The notes below the pieces were generated by a model that saw only the letters and a program-made list of their open reading frames with translations, had not been told where the DNA came from and searched no databases. From a virus, in IMG/VR virus record IMGVR_UViG_3300022752_001917, positions 1-40,227 of that record: a DNA stretch of 40,227 bases, one strand, 5' to 3'. The stretch's first letter is position 1, and every line of letters begins with the position of its first letter. Below are positions 1 through 6,871 of this stretch, piece after piece. A program made the position numbers and the translations under genes.

Positions 1-474
1 GAGCCCAACAGCGCAGTGTCCTATGGCGGTGCGGTACGCCGCAAAGCCAACGGGGTGCTGGTGTTTGCCGCTGATAACACGTTGGGCAATGGCGATGACT
101 CAGGTCGGTACGCTGGTACACGCACCATGAACAGCGCCTTGATTGACCGCTTTGCCCGTGTCGTTCACTTTGAGTATCTGCCCATGAGACAAGAAGTCGA
201 GGCAGTGGTGCGTCACACGGGTTGCACTGAAGACGTGGCAAAGCACGTGCTTAAGGCGATCCATGTCGCCCGATCCAAGGTGACCACAGGCGATATCGTG
301 GATGCCCCATCGATCCGATCTGTGATCGGTTTCATTCGGGCACTGTCGATGCTATCAGTTGAAGAGGCGTGGAAGTCTGCTGTAGTCAGCCGCCAACCCG
401 CTGAATCCCATGCCGCATTGGCGAGCGTTTATGCCGCTTGCATCAGCGCCACTTACATCCATGACCACAGTTAA
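1..474 (+). CDS. CobS/MoxR-type AAA+ ATPase, C-terminal fragment (5' end cut by the window)
   Basis: The reading frame is open from base 1, so the gene begins outside the window; a GTG at 16 is only an internal codon. The visible 157 residues start near the end of the AAA+ core. A hydrophobic strand leads into AADNT (sensor-1 type), followed by a GDDSGRYAGT segment and then the NSALIDRF stretch near residues 44-51, whose arginine is placed like an AAA+ arginine finger; FEYLP follows. This order is typical of the CobS/MoxR branch of AAA+ ATPases. Family members remodel a partner that carries a VWA domain, and the next gene, 15 bp downstream, encodes exactly that. The Walker A and B motifs would lie upstream and cannot be checked here. 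CobS itself is a cobaltochelatase subunit, but nothing here indicates cobalamin synthesis. Confidence 0.8.
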   Translation, partial: EPNSAVSYGGAVRRKANGVLVFAADNTLGNGDDSGRYAGTRTMNSALIDRFARVVHFEYLPMRQEVEAVVRHTGCTEDVAKHVLKAIHVARSKVTTGDIVDAPSIRSVIGFIRALSMLSVEEAWKSAVVSRQPAESHAALASVYAACISATYIHDHS

Positions 475-489
475 TAGGAGCGTTTAAAC

Positions 490-2136
490 ATGAAAGCACA
501 TTACAAAGGCTATGAAGTACGGGCGGGGGTCACTTCCCTTTGCCACAAGGTCTGCACTTACCTCAAATTGAGACCAGTTGCCCTCTATTGGTCGGATGGA
601 ATTCAAACCGCTTGTATCAACGGGCGTGGCGTAATTCATGTGGCTGACATTGCTGATGATGCAGTGGTATCCCGTGCAGTGTTTGAGGATTACTGCGGTT
701 ATGTGGTGCATGAACTGTTGCACCGCAAATACACTGACTTCAGTGTGCGTGGCGATACGCCTTACCTTGCCAAGCTTCACAATGCGGTTGAAGATGTATG
801 GATTGAGCGCACCGCCATCAAAATCAAATTGGTGGGCAACATTGAATCCCTGCTCGCCAACGTGATCAACAACATGATTGACAAGGCTTTTGAGGCCAAG
901 ATCGATTGGGCTAACACCTTGCAGTATCCCTTTGTCTTTGCCGCTTATGGTCGCCGCTACGCTAAACGTGTGCCGCTCGCAACAGGCTTGCAGTCGATTT
1001 TTTACAAGGCATCGCTGATGATTGATGACTGCTCATCCAGCACCGATACATTGGCAGTCGCCAAGTGGATCATGGATCAGCTTCAACACTTGGATGATGA
1101 CCAGCAAGGTGACCAAGGCGATGGGTCTGAGACCGATCAGGATGGTCAGCAAGAGGGGGAAAATGGCGAGGGTGAGGGTCAGGGTCGGGGCGAGGGTGAG
1201 AGCGCCTCAGATGGCGAGGGCGAGGGCGATGGAGAGGGTAAGGGCGAGGGTAAGGGCGGCGATCCAATTGATGGCGATGGCGTGGGCAAAGCCACTGCGC
1301 CTGATGAGCGCTCCGATCCTGTCGAGGTCGAGCCTACCAACCAAGCCCCCGAAGATACAGGCGGGTCAGGCGGGTACTGCGAGGATGCAGGGCTGACTGA
1401 GGCGACTAACCACGCCGACATGAAGAACCGCCCCGATGGTCGATTCACTATCCTGCCCACTGTCCCCGCCAAGTTACGCTATGAGGTCAAGCGCTTGTTT
1501 GAAAACTCAGGCTTGTCTGAATTCCAACGCAACCGCAAGGCAGGGTCAATCAATGTCCACGCCTTACCCAACGTGGCGATGGGCGGTGAGCGCTTGTTTA
1601 AACGTAGACAAGAGACAGAGGGCATCGACAGCGCAGTGGTTGTTGCACTGGATATTTCAGGGTCTATGTTCAGGGATTATGGCAACCCCGATGCACAGCG
1701 CATGACTGCCGCCATTCAGACCACTGCCGCCTTGCTGGACACGCTGACCCGTGCTGGTGTAGCTACTTGTGTGCTGACCTTTGGCGATAGCACCGCCGTG
1801 CTGAAACCTTTCGACATGAATCACAAAAAGGTTAATGACTTGCTGGTGCGTATCGATGCAGGTGGCGGGTCGAATGATTACTTTGCAATTCGCTACGGGC
1901 ATGGTCTGCTGATGCAAAGGCATGAAGAACGCAAGGTGATGTTCGTCATCACCGATGGCGATGGCGACAAAGCCGCCGCCAAGCACCAAGCGCAAGTGGG
2001 TGAGCGCCTTGGAATCACAACCATTGGGGTTGGTATCCAGTACAACGTGAGCGATGTTTACTCAAACAACGTGCACGTTTCAACCATCGCAGATCTTGGA
2101 TCTGCATCATTCAAGCAAATTAAACTAGCCGCATAA
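490..2136 (+). CDS. VWA-domain protein with N-terminal zincin-like motif, partner of the upstream AAA+ ATPase
   Basis: 548 residues in three parts. The N-terminal part carries HELLH at 74-78 and a downstream NAVEDVWIER stretch (98-107), resembling the putative metallopeptidase half of DUF2201/CobT-like proteins, where HExxH plus a later acidic residue would bind zinc. Residues about 200-265 are a low-complexity acidic Gly/Glu/Asp linker. The C-terminal part is a VWA domain with the MIDAS motif DISGS at 388-392, a conserved threonine region near 410-421 and ITDGDGD at 487-493. AGGAG at 476-480 precedes the ATG, and a GTTTAAAC palindrome fills the space between them. Next to a MoxR/CobS-type ATPase, the pair probably forms an ATP-driven remodelling or proteolytic machine. 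The substrate is unknown. Confidence is high for VWA and moderate for zincin activity. Confidence 0.85.
   Translation: MKAHYKGYEVRAGVTSLCHKVCTYLKLRPVALYWSDGIQTACINGRGVIHVADIADDAVVSRAVFEDYCGYVVHELLHRKYTDFSVRGDTPYLAKLHNAVEDVWIERTAIKIKLVGNIESLLANVINNMIDKAFEAKIDWANTLQYPFVFAAYGRRYAKRVPLATGLQSIFYKASLMIDDCSSSTDTLAVAKWIMDQLQHLDDDQQGDQGDGSETDQDGQQEGENGEGEGQGRGEGESASDGEGEGDGEGKGEGKGGDPIDGDGVGKATAPDERSDPVEVEPTNQAPEDTGGSGGYCEDAGLTEATNHADMKNRPDGRFTILPTVPAKLRYEVKRLFENSGLSEFQRNRKAGSINVHALPNVAMGGERLFKRRQETEGIDSAVVVALDISGSMFRDYGNPDAQRMTAAIQTTAALLDTLTRAGVATCVLTFGDSTAVLKPFDMNHKKVNDLLVRIDAGGGSNDYFAIRYGHGLLMQRHEERKVMFVITDGDGDKAAAKHQAQVGERLGITTIGVGIQYNVSDVYSNNVHVSTIADLGSASFKQIKLAA
1170..1196 (+). other. Potential G-quadruplex motif in the acidic linker of the VWA gene
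   Basis: Five runs of three or four G occur at 1170-1172, 1176-1178, 1182-1184, 1187-1190 and 1194-1196, separated by only 2-3 bases. This fits the canonical G-quadruplex rule on the coding strand, so it would also be present in the mRNA. It arises from Glu-Gly codons (GAG GGT/GGC), so it may be a by-product of the peptide repeat. Confidence 0.5.
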
Positions 2137-2148
2137 AGGAGAATTGAA

Positions 2149-2283
2149 ATGACTGCATATCAATTGTATGAAGCCTTGGACAAGGCGGGTATTGACTTTG
2201 AGATTGTCGAAATTGAAGATGGCTTACGGGTGATATCGGTTTTGGTTGACGAAGATGAGGAGTTGACAGATGAAAACGTTTAA
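2149..2283 (+). CDS. Small acidic protein of unknown function (44 aa)
   Basis: ATG at 2149 follows a clear AAAGGAG ribosome-binding site (2136-2142) placed right after the VWA gene stop. The product is 44 residues, starts MTAYQLYEALDKAG and ends in an acidic tail (VDEDEELTDENV). No family is recognised. The next gene starts 14 bp before this stop, in a different frame. The spacing, SD sequence and overlap support it as a real member of the left plus-strand operon. Confidence 0.6.
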   Translation: MTAYQLYEALDKAGIDFEIVEIEDGLRVISVLVDEDEELTDENV

Positions 2284-2440
2284 GGCAACCGCTTGCTACT
2301 ACACATACTGCACTGTAGAGTTTCAAGCAGAAGACCACGATCAAGCTTACGACATTGCAAAGGAAATGGATGGCGGAAGCTTTACGAACACCGACAAGGG
2401 TGATTGGAGAATCATTGATGTAGAGGAGATAGAAGAATGA
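2270..2440 (+). CDS. Small protein of unknown function (56 aa)
   Basis: ATG at 2270 with GAGGAG about 5-10 bp upstream, inside the end of the preceding gene. The product is MKTFKATACYYTYCTVEFQA followed by an acidic, Asp/Glu-rich half. The pattern (a short beta-like start, then EDHDQAYDIAKEMDGG) resembles small phage proteins with a sequence like EA.DEDEAYEIA, which are common and uncharacterised. The stop codon overlaps the ATG of the next gene (ATGA), indicating translational coupling. Confidence 0.6.
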   Translation: MKTFKATACYYTYCTVEFQAEDHDQAYDIAKEMDGGSFTNTDKGDWRIIDVEEIEE

Positions 2441-2688
2441 ACATGACCGATGATGATATGGACAGGGTTGATGACCTGCATGATGACATTGATGATCTGC
2501 TCGAAGGCGAAGACTTCAGTGTCTGTTTACACACACTATGCGCAACCATTGCAGGTGCTGGTGTAAATGTTTCTAGGATGACTGCTGAGCGCAGGGCATT
2601 AAAGCAAGAGTTTATGGCGAGTGTGCATGAATGCATATCTTCATGGTATGACTTCTATGCAGACACTACAGACAGGGAAGATAAATGA
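2437..2688 (+). CDS. Acidic hypothetical protein (83 aa)
   Basis: ATG at 2437 overlaps the previous stop; a second Met at 2443 is an alternative start. The N-terminal 27 residues are very rich in Asp, Met and Glu (DDDMDRVDDLHDDIDDLLEG), followed by a more ordinary helical part with three cysteines and ISSWYDFYAD near the end. I do not recognise a family. Strong AGGAGAT sequence upstream and ATGA-type overlaps on both sides place it in a translationally coupled string of small genes. Confidence 0.65.
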   Translation: MNMTDDDMDRVDDLHDDIDDLLEGEDFSVCLHTLCATIAGAGVNVSRMTAERRALKQEFMASVHECISSWYDFYADTTDREDK

Positions 2689-2915
2689 TGGAAGAACAAT
2701 CAGCACCAAAAGAACTATCAATGTTCTACGAGGGGTTAGTCGAGATGGTTAGCCATACCGAACTAAACGCACAGGCGGCAATGGCAGTACTTACCAAGGT
2801 GCTGGTTTTGCTTGCCATGTCAACAGGCACAAAGAAGCAAGACTTTTTCAACCGCCTTGACCACGTATGGGAATACGAAAACTTTTTTCAACCTGATTCA
2901 GATGAGGTGCATTGA
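2685..2915 (+). CDS. Hypothetical helical protein (76 aa)
   Basis: ATG at 2685 (a second ATG follows at once) overlaps the previous stop by 4 bp. The product is predominantly helical, with a central hydrophobic stretch (AAMAVLTKVLVLLAM), too short and broken by charged flanks to call a clear membrane helix, then DFFNRLDHVWEYENFFQPD. No family recognised. The preceding sequence GGGAAGATAA supplies a modest ribosome-binding site. Confidence 0.6.
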   Translation: MMEEQSAPKELSMFYEGLVEMVSHTELNAQAAMAVLTKVLVLLAMSTGTKKQDFFNRLDHVWEYENFFQPDSDEVH

Positions 2916-3163
2916 TGGATGCTTTAGAAACTATACGCATGTTACGTAGTAATGGACTTGAGCCGATTCTTATTGAAGTCGGATCACGACGAGTTGAATT
3001 TAGGTTGGGTTTAAACATTGATGACGACGACAAGCGTGAATACTGGTCGGAGCATTTGAGTTACTCCAACTTGGATGTTGTTGTTGATCATGAGAAACAT
3101 TTAATAATGTTTAACGATTTGCCCGTTGATGAAAAAGCTTTTGAGGAAATTGTAGGGGGCTGA
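2915..3163 (+). CDS. Hypothetical protein (82 aa)
   Basis: I chose ATG at 2915, which shares one base with the previous TGA stop; an in-frame TTG one codon earlier is less likely. The product begins MDALETIRMLRSNGLEPILI, then has beta-like segments and ends DEKAFEEIVGG. It carries a GTTTAAAC palindrome at 3009-3016, read as GLN. No family recognised. It ends the first block of seven translationally linked genes; a 152-bp gap with palindromes follows. Confidence 0.6.
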   Translation: MDALETIRMLRSNGLEPILIEVGSRRVEFRLGLNIDDDDKREYWSEHLSYSNLDVVVDHEKHLIMFNDLPVDEKAFEEIVGG

Positions 3164-3171
3164 TTAGTATG

Positions 3172-3184
3172 CATATGGCATATG
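3172..3184. promoter_or_regulatory. CATATG-G-CATATG near-perfect palindrome, possible operator
   Basis: Two CATATG hexamers flank a single G, making a 13-bp near-perfect palindrome in the only sizeable gap of the left operon (3164-3315). A site like this suits a small dimeric DNA-binding protein. I see no clean -35/-10 pair that would fix its role. Confidence 0.3.
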
Positions 3185-3187
3185 TGT

Positions 3188-3226
3188 TTGCATTCCCTGC
3201 CCCCGCAAGATTAAGGGGGGATGCAA
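3188..3226. other. Interrupted hairpin in the 3164-3315 leader
   Basis: TTGCAT (3188-3193) pairs with ATGCAA (3221-3226), and two CCC blocks pair with the GGGGGG run at 3215-3220, separated by small bulges. No T-run follows on either strand, so it is not a standard terminator. It lies about 90 bp upstream of the 3316 gene and could be an mRNA-processing or translational control element. The rest of the gap contains a short GCGGT/ACCGC pairing and the SD of the next gene. Confidence 0.35.
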
Positions 3227-3315
3227 GGTTTCAAACAATCAACCGCAGATTGAATATGCTGAGGCGGTGACGGCGGGAGAGACCGCACATAACTTTAACT
3301 TTTGGGAGAAACAAC

Positions 3316-3552
3316 ATGGCTCAATTAGTTCAGAACAATGAGGGTGAATGGGTATTGCGTATTGAATGGGGTATTGAAGATGTTCGCTCATGCCTTGAGC
3401 ATGAAGATGAGCAGAAATTGAACGATGATGATTGCGTGAGAATCCTGCTTCTTTGCAGTCAAATACATGATGCAAATATTGGCATGAGTTGGGAGGTAAT
3501 TCAGTCTGCGGCTTTTTATTACATGGCTCAAAAGGAAGCGGGGACTGCATGA
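3316..3552 (+). CDS. Hypothetical acidic protein (78 aa)
   Basis: ATG at 3316 is preceded by GGGAGA at 3304-3309. The product starts MAQLVQNNEGEWVLRIEWGI and is acidic through the middle, ending AAFYYMAQKEAGTA. The beta-strand-like start and helical end give no family I can name. Its stop overlaps the next start (ATGA). It heads a two-gene unit after the structured gap, so it may be expressed at a different level from the upstream genes. Confidence 0.6.
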   Translation: MAQLVQNNEGEWVLRIEWGIEDVRSCLEHEDEQKLNDDDCVRILLLCSQIHDANIGMSWEVIQSAAFYYMAQKEAGTA

Positions 3553-3788
3553 GGGTTGTCAAAGTACTTGATGCCCACTGCCCTAAGTTTTATGCTGAAA
3601 TATTGCCTTGGAAATGCGTAGTTGTGGTCGCTGATCAATCCTACGTGCCCAAGGGCGAGCGATACATCACATATGACAATGGATCATGGACTGTTTACGC
3701 CAAGTCACGGGTACATATGTCTGTGCCAAGGTATGCTGGTAGGTATGACAATGTTTTATCTGCTGTGCATAAAGCTCGGCTTGTTTAA
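3549..3788 (+). CDS. Hypothetical protein (79 aa)
   Basis: A longer frame is open upstream, but ATG at 3549 overlaps the previous stop by 4 bp and gives a compact product beginning MRVVKVLDAHCPKFYAEILP, so I chose it. The rest is beta-rich (CVVVVADQSYVPKGERYITY, then WTVYAKSRVHMSVPRYAGRY). No family recognised. Its stop codon TAA lies inside a GTTTAAAC palindrome (3783-3790), and two hairpins follow, ending the operon. Confidence 0.6.
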   Translation: MRVVKVLDAHCPKFYAEILPWKCVVVVADQSYVPKGERYITYDNGSWTVYAKSRVHMSVPRYAGRYDNVLSAVHKARLV

Positions 3789-3796
3789 ACAGGCTT

Positions 3797-3824
3797 GCAG
3801 CAAGCTCATCTGGTGAGCTGCTGC
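3797..3824 (+). other. Hairpin between two GTTTAAA sites, upstream of the terminator
   Basis: GCAGC-A-AGCTCA (3797-3808) pairs with TGAGCTGCTGC (3814-3824): 11 bp with one bulged A and a 5-base loop. It is bracketed by GTTTAAAC (3783-3790) and GTTTAAAT (3830-3837) and has no T-run. It may protect the 3' end of the mRNA or mark a processing or binding site. Confidence 0.5.
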
Positions 3825-3837
3825 GGAGCGTTTAAAT

Positions 3838-3868
3838 AGGGGGATAAGATTTCTTATCCCCCTTTTCT
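3838..3868. terminator. Strong bidirectional intrinsic terminator between convergent operons
   Basis: GGGGGATAAG (3839-3848) pairs perfectly with CTTATCCCCC (3853-3862) around the loop ATTT, extended by an A-T pair. On the plus strand a T-rich tract (TTTTCTTTT) follows. On the minus strand an A/T-rich tail follows. It lies between the plus-strand gene ending at 3788 and the minus-strand primase-helicase ending at 3874, so it can stop both. Confidence 0.85.
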
Positions 3869-3873
3869 TTTGC

Positions 3874-5577
3874 CTAAAAATTATCTAGGTTTTCCTCATA
3901 CGTGCCGCTCACCTTGTTGTAAAGCAGGGTCGTTTCCCCTTGTGTCCCCACCCATCTATATCGACATTTCCATACTGCGATTTCAACGACATTGCGCTCA
4001 CCCCTGTGGACTGTGATGCCGCAGTCGGTCTTTGCCCACCAAGCCATTGACCCGCTGATCGACATACCATCGGGGCGTGGCTGATCTACACCTGATCGGT
4101 TGATCTTTGATGGATGGGCAACGAACCATGTATGTACGTCAAAGGCTTTGCAGAACTTCTGTACCTTGGTCAGCATATTACTGATCGCTTCTGTCTCTGT
4201 GCTATTGGACTTGTTTAAATCAATGTAGTTGTATGGGTCAATGACCAAGCCACGTACACCCATGCGTTTAACCGCAACCTTTGCCCGTTCAAGTATCGAC
4301 TCAAGGGTGCTAGGTTCTTCCCCGTTTGTGTCGATGAATATGAAGTGTTCCTGTACGAATTTAAACGCATCTTCCTTCTCTGCGTCAGTCATCCTATGTT
4401 GCCCGTCAAAAAACTTTTTCTTGGTGTAGATCTCCATCAATCGACTGATGTGTATCTCAGGCTGATTCTCAAACGAGCAGACCGCAAACTTCCAGTCAAA
4501 TTTAGCCGCCAAGTTAACCATAACCTGATCGACAAAGTTGGACTTACCCGAACTGGGGTAGCCCGTCACCACAGTCATCTGCGCAGGCGCAATCGTGTAA
4601 ACGTCATCAATGGAGGGGTAGCCCGTGCTGAACCCCTTGCCAGAACCCTTCGCCCAGAGATCGTTTAAACGATCAAAGTATGCGCTCGGGTCGGTGAGTC
4701 CGCTGATCGGGTACGGCTGTGCGTCGTCAATGATCTTCTGTATACGCCTAGAAGGGTGGTCGTCTAGCGTCGGGTCATCGTCCGTGAGGACTTCGTTTAA
4801 ATCTTTCTTGGCAAATTTAGCCAATCTGCATTTGTCTTTTCCTATACGCCTCGCCAACTCTTCTGCCAATGCTTGGCCTGCGGGGTCTTGATCTGTGGCT
4901 AAAACAATGTACGGTGCTTTTTCTAAAACTTCCCGTGCGTTCCATACAAAGGCGAACTTCTTATCCTCTGACGGGAGCACCTTTCCGTCCGCAACTTTGA
5001 CAGGAGCCCCGGAAGGAACTGAAACCACATTGTTTAAACCTGCCTCGACTGCGGACAGGACGTCCATCTCTCCCTCAACAATGATGATGGGTGCGCCAGC
5101 TTGGACTTGGTCGATACCAAAGAAGTCATGAGCCCCGCCCATATCTTGGGTGAAGTCCTTTGCATCGATTGATCTGTACTTGGTGGCAATCAGTGCACCG
5201 TCTCTGTAGTAGGGGAAACCCACCGCAGATGTGACCTTGCCTATCTTGTTGAAGTATTTGTCAGCAGAGAACAGTTTAAACTTATCTGCGGTTTGTTGAG
5301 AGATGCCCCGCGACATGAGCCAGTCGTAGTGCGCTTGATTTAGTGGTTGGTTGATGACCGTTTTAGATGGGACGGCAGACAATTTAAATTCCTTTTTTTC
5401 TGGTTGCACAGAGCCGTTTACATAACAGTGATGGCAGTGATAGACCACAGCCCCGTCAGCTTTACGGGTCAGGGTCATGTCTTTACTGTTTGACTTTCTG
5501 CGCTCTGATGAACAGAAAGGACAAGGTACTCGGGTAGATTCGTTGAAGTATGTTGACTCAACTAACTCTGCAATCAT
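3874..5577 (-). CDS. T7 gp4-type DNA primase-helicase
   Basis: 567 residues, nearly the same length as T7 gp4. An N-terminal zinc finger is formed by Cys19, Cys22, Cys48 and Cys51. A TOPRIM primase fold follows, with EGE at 168-170 and the acidic pair around DQD at 229-231. After a linker comes the RecA-like DnaB-family helicase with Walker A GYPSSGKS (339-346), a Walker B-like LVIDP (444-448) and a conserved histidine in WFVAHPSK (about 488). The protein would unwind the replication fork as a hexameric ring and lay down primers. Its start overlaps the stop of the upstream HNH gene by 4 bp. Five GTTTAAA-type palindromes lie inside it. No DNA polymerase is visible in this window. Confidence 0.95.
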   Translation of the reverse strand: MIAELVESTYFNESTRVPCPFCSSERRKSNSKDMTLTRKADGAVVYHCHHCYVNGSVQPEKKEFKLSAVPSKTVINQPLNQAHYDWLMSRGISQQTADKFKLFSADKYFNKIGKVTSAVGFPYYRDGALIATKYRSIDAKDFTQDMGGAHDFFGIDQVQAGAPIIIVEGEMDVLSAVEAGLNNVVSVPSGAPVKVADGKVLPSEDKKFAFVWNAREVLEKAPYIVLATDQDPAGQALAEELARRIGKDKCRLAKFAKKDLNEVLTDDDPTLDDHPSRRIQKIIDDAQPYPISGLTDPSAYFDRLNDLWAKGSGKGFSTGYPSIDDVYTIAPAQMTVVTGYPSSGKSNFVDQVMVNLAAKFDWKFAVCSFENQPEIHISRLMEIYTKKKFFDGQHRMTDAEKEDAFKFVQEHFIFIDTNGEEPSTLESILERAKVAVKRMGVRGLVIDPYNYIDLNKSNSTETEAISNMLTKVQKFCKAFDVHTWFVAHPSKINRSGVDQPRPDGMSISGSMAWWAKTDCGITVHRGERNVVEIAVWKCRYRWVGTQGETTLLYNKVSGTYEENLDNF

Positions 5578-5825
5578 TTCATGCTGCCGTCAGAGTTGCG
5601 TTTATACGAACGATTTTTAGCCGCTGGCACGGCCTTTAAATTACTGCGTGTAGTTGTCCCGCCTTTACTCAGAGGGGTCTTGTGGTCAACATCCTTGCCG
5701 TCACCCTTGTGAACAACACCTTCACGCTCCATTATTCGACGGGCTTTATTTCTCTGCGCCCGTTTCTTTTTAACTTCAGGAGTGCCGTCGTAGTTGGCGT
5801 ATTCTTTTTTATAGTCCCGTGGCAT
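5574..5825 (-). CDS. HNH-family endonuclease-like protein (83 aa)
   Basis: I chose ATG at 5825 because AAAGGAG lies 5 bp upstream on the minus strand; an ORF extended by six residues is possible. The N-terminus is strongly basic (KKEYANYDGTPEVKKKRAQR). The HNH core is D47-H48 (DVDHKTPLSKGG), with N62 (RSNLKAV) and N71 (AAKNRS), matching the small HNH proteins commonly found beside phage replication genes. It could be a nicking enzyme used in replication or packaging, or a homing-type nuclease. It lies directly upstream of, and overlaps, the primase-helicase, which suggests a replication role. Confidence 0.8.
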   Translation of the reverse strand: MPRDYKKEYANYDGTPEVKKKRAQRNKARRIMEREGVVHKGDGKDVDHKTPLSKGGTTTRSNLKAVPAAKNRSYKRNSDGSMK

Positions 5826-5961
5826 CTTTGCTCCTTTGATCAATCATTGCATCTGCGCATCTGTATGCATCTGCGCTAAGCAGGTAGACATTAAACCTTT
5901 CGGATTTATCTGCAAGCATCCCCGCTAAAGCAAACGCGGCAAACAAGTCGCGCATAGTCAT
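5809..5961 (-). CDS. Small conserved-type phage protein, MT(L/M)RD family (50 aa)
   Basis: A 50-residue frame from ATG at 5961 to TAA at 5809, starting MTMRDLFAAFALAGMLADKS, with a tail reading AYRCADAMIDQRSKD. It matches in both termini the plus-strand gene at 11869-12051 (MTLRDYFAA near the start, AYEIADAMIKAR near the end), so the two are probably paralogs. It overlaps the start of the HNH gene by 17 bp and contains its ribosome-binding site. The upstream SD is weak. Function unknown. Confidence 0.6.
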   Translation of the reverse strand: MTMRDLFAAFALAGMLADKSERFNVYLLSADAYRCADAMIDQRSKDATGL

Positions 5962-5971
5962 GTTGTTTAAA

Positions 5972-6412
5972 TCAGTTTCCAAGATTAATCCTTTTAAAAC
6001 GTTGTGTATTCAGAAGAACGCATGGCTCAATGTCTTGCCAATCGTTTCTATCTGTCCTACCCCTGACAAGAACGTCATCGGGCACAAATTCTGTGAAGCT
6101 TGAACGATACAGCCCATCAAGCGTTTTTACAATTAGCACAAAGGGTAACAAGCTGGCATTGCAAAGTTGCTTTGCCGCAGACCATTTGCCTATACTCATC
6201 AAATAGCCTCCCATCTTGTCTATGTCTGCCATTAAATAATTGCGTGTTTTAAGCTCGGCGTAAGCTACTGCCTTGTCCCCCCTTGTGATAACAAAATCCA
6301 AGTGATAGCGAATTGGTAGCTTGACAAACTTGCAGTCCCACTTGAAACCTAGCATCGTTGCAATGCTTGCCTCATTATCTAGATCTGCGGTGGTTTCGTA
6401 TAGGGGTCTCAA
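5972..6412 (-). CDS. PD-(D/E)XK-like nuclease-fold protein (146 aa)
   Basis: The central stretch around residues 36-56 has an Asp in a hydrophobic strand (HLDFVI, D39), then after a turn AYAELKTR with E53 and K55. This D...ExK arrangement, with a possible motif-I glutamate at E14, is the signature of PD-(D/E)XK nuclease folds. The rest is a mix of helices and strands consistent with that fold, but the C-terminal half is not diagnostic. It might be a junction-cleaving or end-processing enzyme of the replication operon. The start overlaps the upstream gene by 4 bp (ATGA). Family assignment is by motif only. Confidence 0.65.
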   Translation of the reverse strand: MRPLYETTADLDNEASIATMLGFKWDCKFVKLPIRYHLDFVITRGDKAVAYAELKTRNYLMADIDKMGGYLMSIGKWSAAKQLCNASLLPFVLIVKTLDGLYRSSFTEFVPDDVLVRGRTDRNDWQDIEPCVLLNTQRFKRINLGN

Positions 6413-6615
6413 GCTAAGTCCAGCTTGCCTTGGTCGGGCTGGACAGCCGTCTCAACCCCGTTGCCCTCTGATAAGTATTTGACTAAGTCATCCTGCGATG
6501 CGACCCTGACCGTCAACTCTTGCGAGGCTACATGATTCAAGGCCTGCGCTCTTGTGTTAGCACGTACAAGACGTACGCCCCTGTTACTTGCTATTAGATA
6601 TATTCTCACCGTCAC
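6409..6615 (-). CDS. Small hypothetical phage protein (68 aa)
   Basis: Begins MTVRIYLIASNRGVRLVRAN, then TRAQALNHVASQELTVRVAS, a pattern (strand, basic turn, helix, strand) seen in many short phage proteins of unknown function. AAAGGAG lies just upstream of the ATG on the minus strand. The end overlaps the PD-(D/E)XK-like gene by 4 bp. No catalytic motif seen. Confidence 0.65.
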   Translation of the reverse strand: MTVRIYLIASNRGVRLVRANTRAQALNHVASQELTVRVASQDDLVKYLSEGNGVETAVQPDQGKLDLA

Positions 6616-6619
6616 TCCT

Positions 6620-6871
6620 TTAAAACATTGATGCGGATAGTTCTATCTCCCGCAGTCTCTTTTGTTCTTTTGCTTTTGCTTTTTCCTGCCGCCTGACAAC
6701 CGCAGAACATCCCTTACAAATTGGCTTGCCTAAAGTGAACTCACTCAAGGTTAGTTCTCTGTAGTTACCGCACAAAGGAAGCTTGCTTTCTTCCTTCAGT
6801 AGGTGCACAAACACAATCGACTTAACCCCACTGATGCATGCTCCAGTCCTGTAATAACCGTACACCGTCAC
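6620..6871 (-). CDS. Small zinc-binding-like hypothetical protein (83 aa)
   Basis: The product starts MTVYGYYRTGACISGVKSIV, has a CGNYRELTLSEFTLG middle and a CKGC pair near residue 54, then a basic C-terminal helix (RRQEKAKAKEQKRLREIE). The earlier Cys34 with the CKGC pair could make a treble-cysteine zinc site, as in small phage zinc-ribbon-like proteins. It overlaps the upstream gene by 4 bp and has GGGGGT just before its ATG. Function unknown; nucleic-acid binding is plausible from the charge. Confidence 0.6.
   Translation of the reverse strand: MTVYGYYRTGACISGVKSIVFVHLLKEESKLPLCGNYRELTLSEFTLGKPICKGCSAVVRRQEKAKAKEQKRLREIELSASMF

Noticed and set aside
1070-1472. Long minus-strand open frames opposite the VWA linker
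   Set aside because: They are Pro/Arg- or Ser/Pro-rich mirror images of the GAG-GGT repeat and have no start signals.
3262-3290. GGCGGGAGAGACC-like string resembling part of a glycine riboswitch
   Set aside because: The rest of the aptamer core is missing, the leader is too short, and the downstream gene is not related to glycine metabolism.
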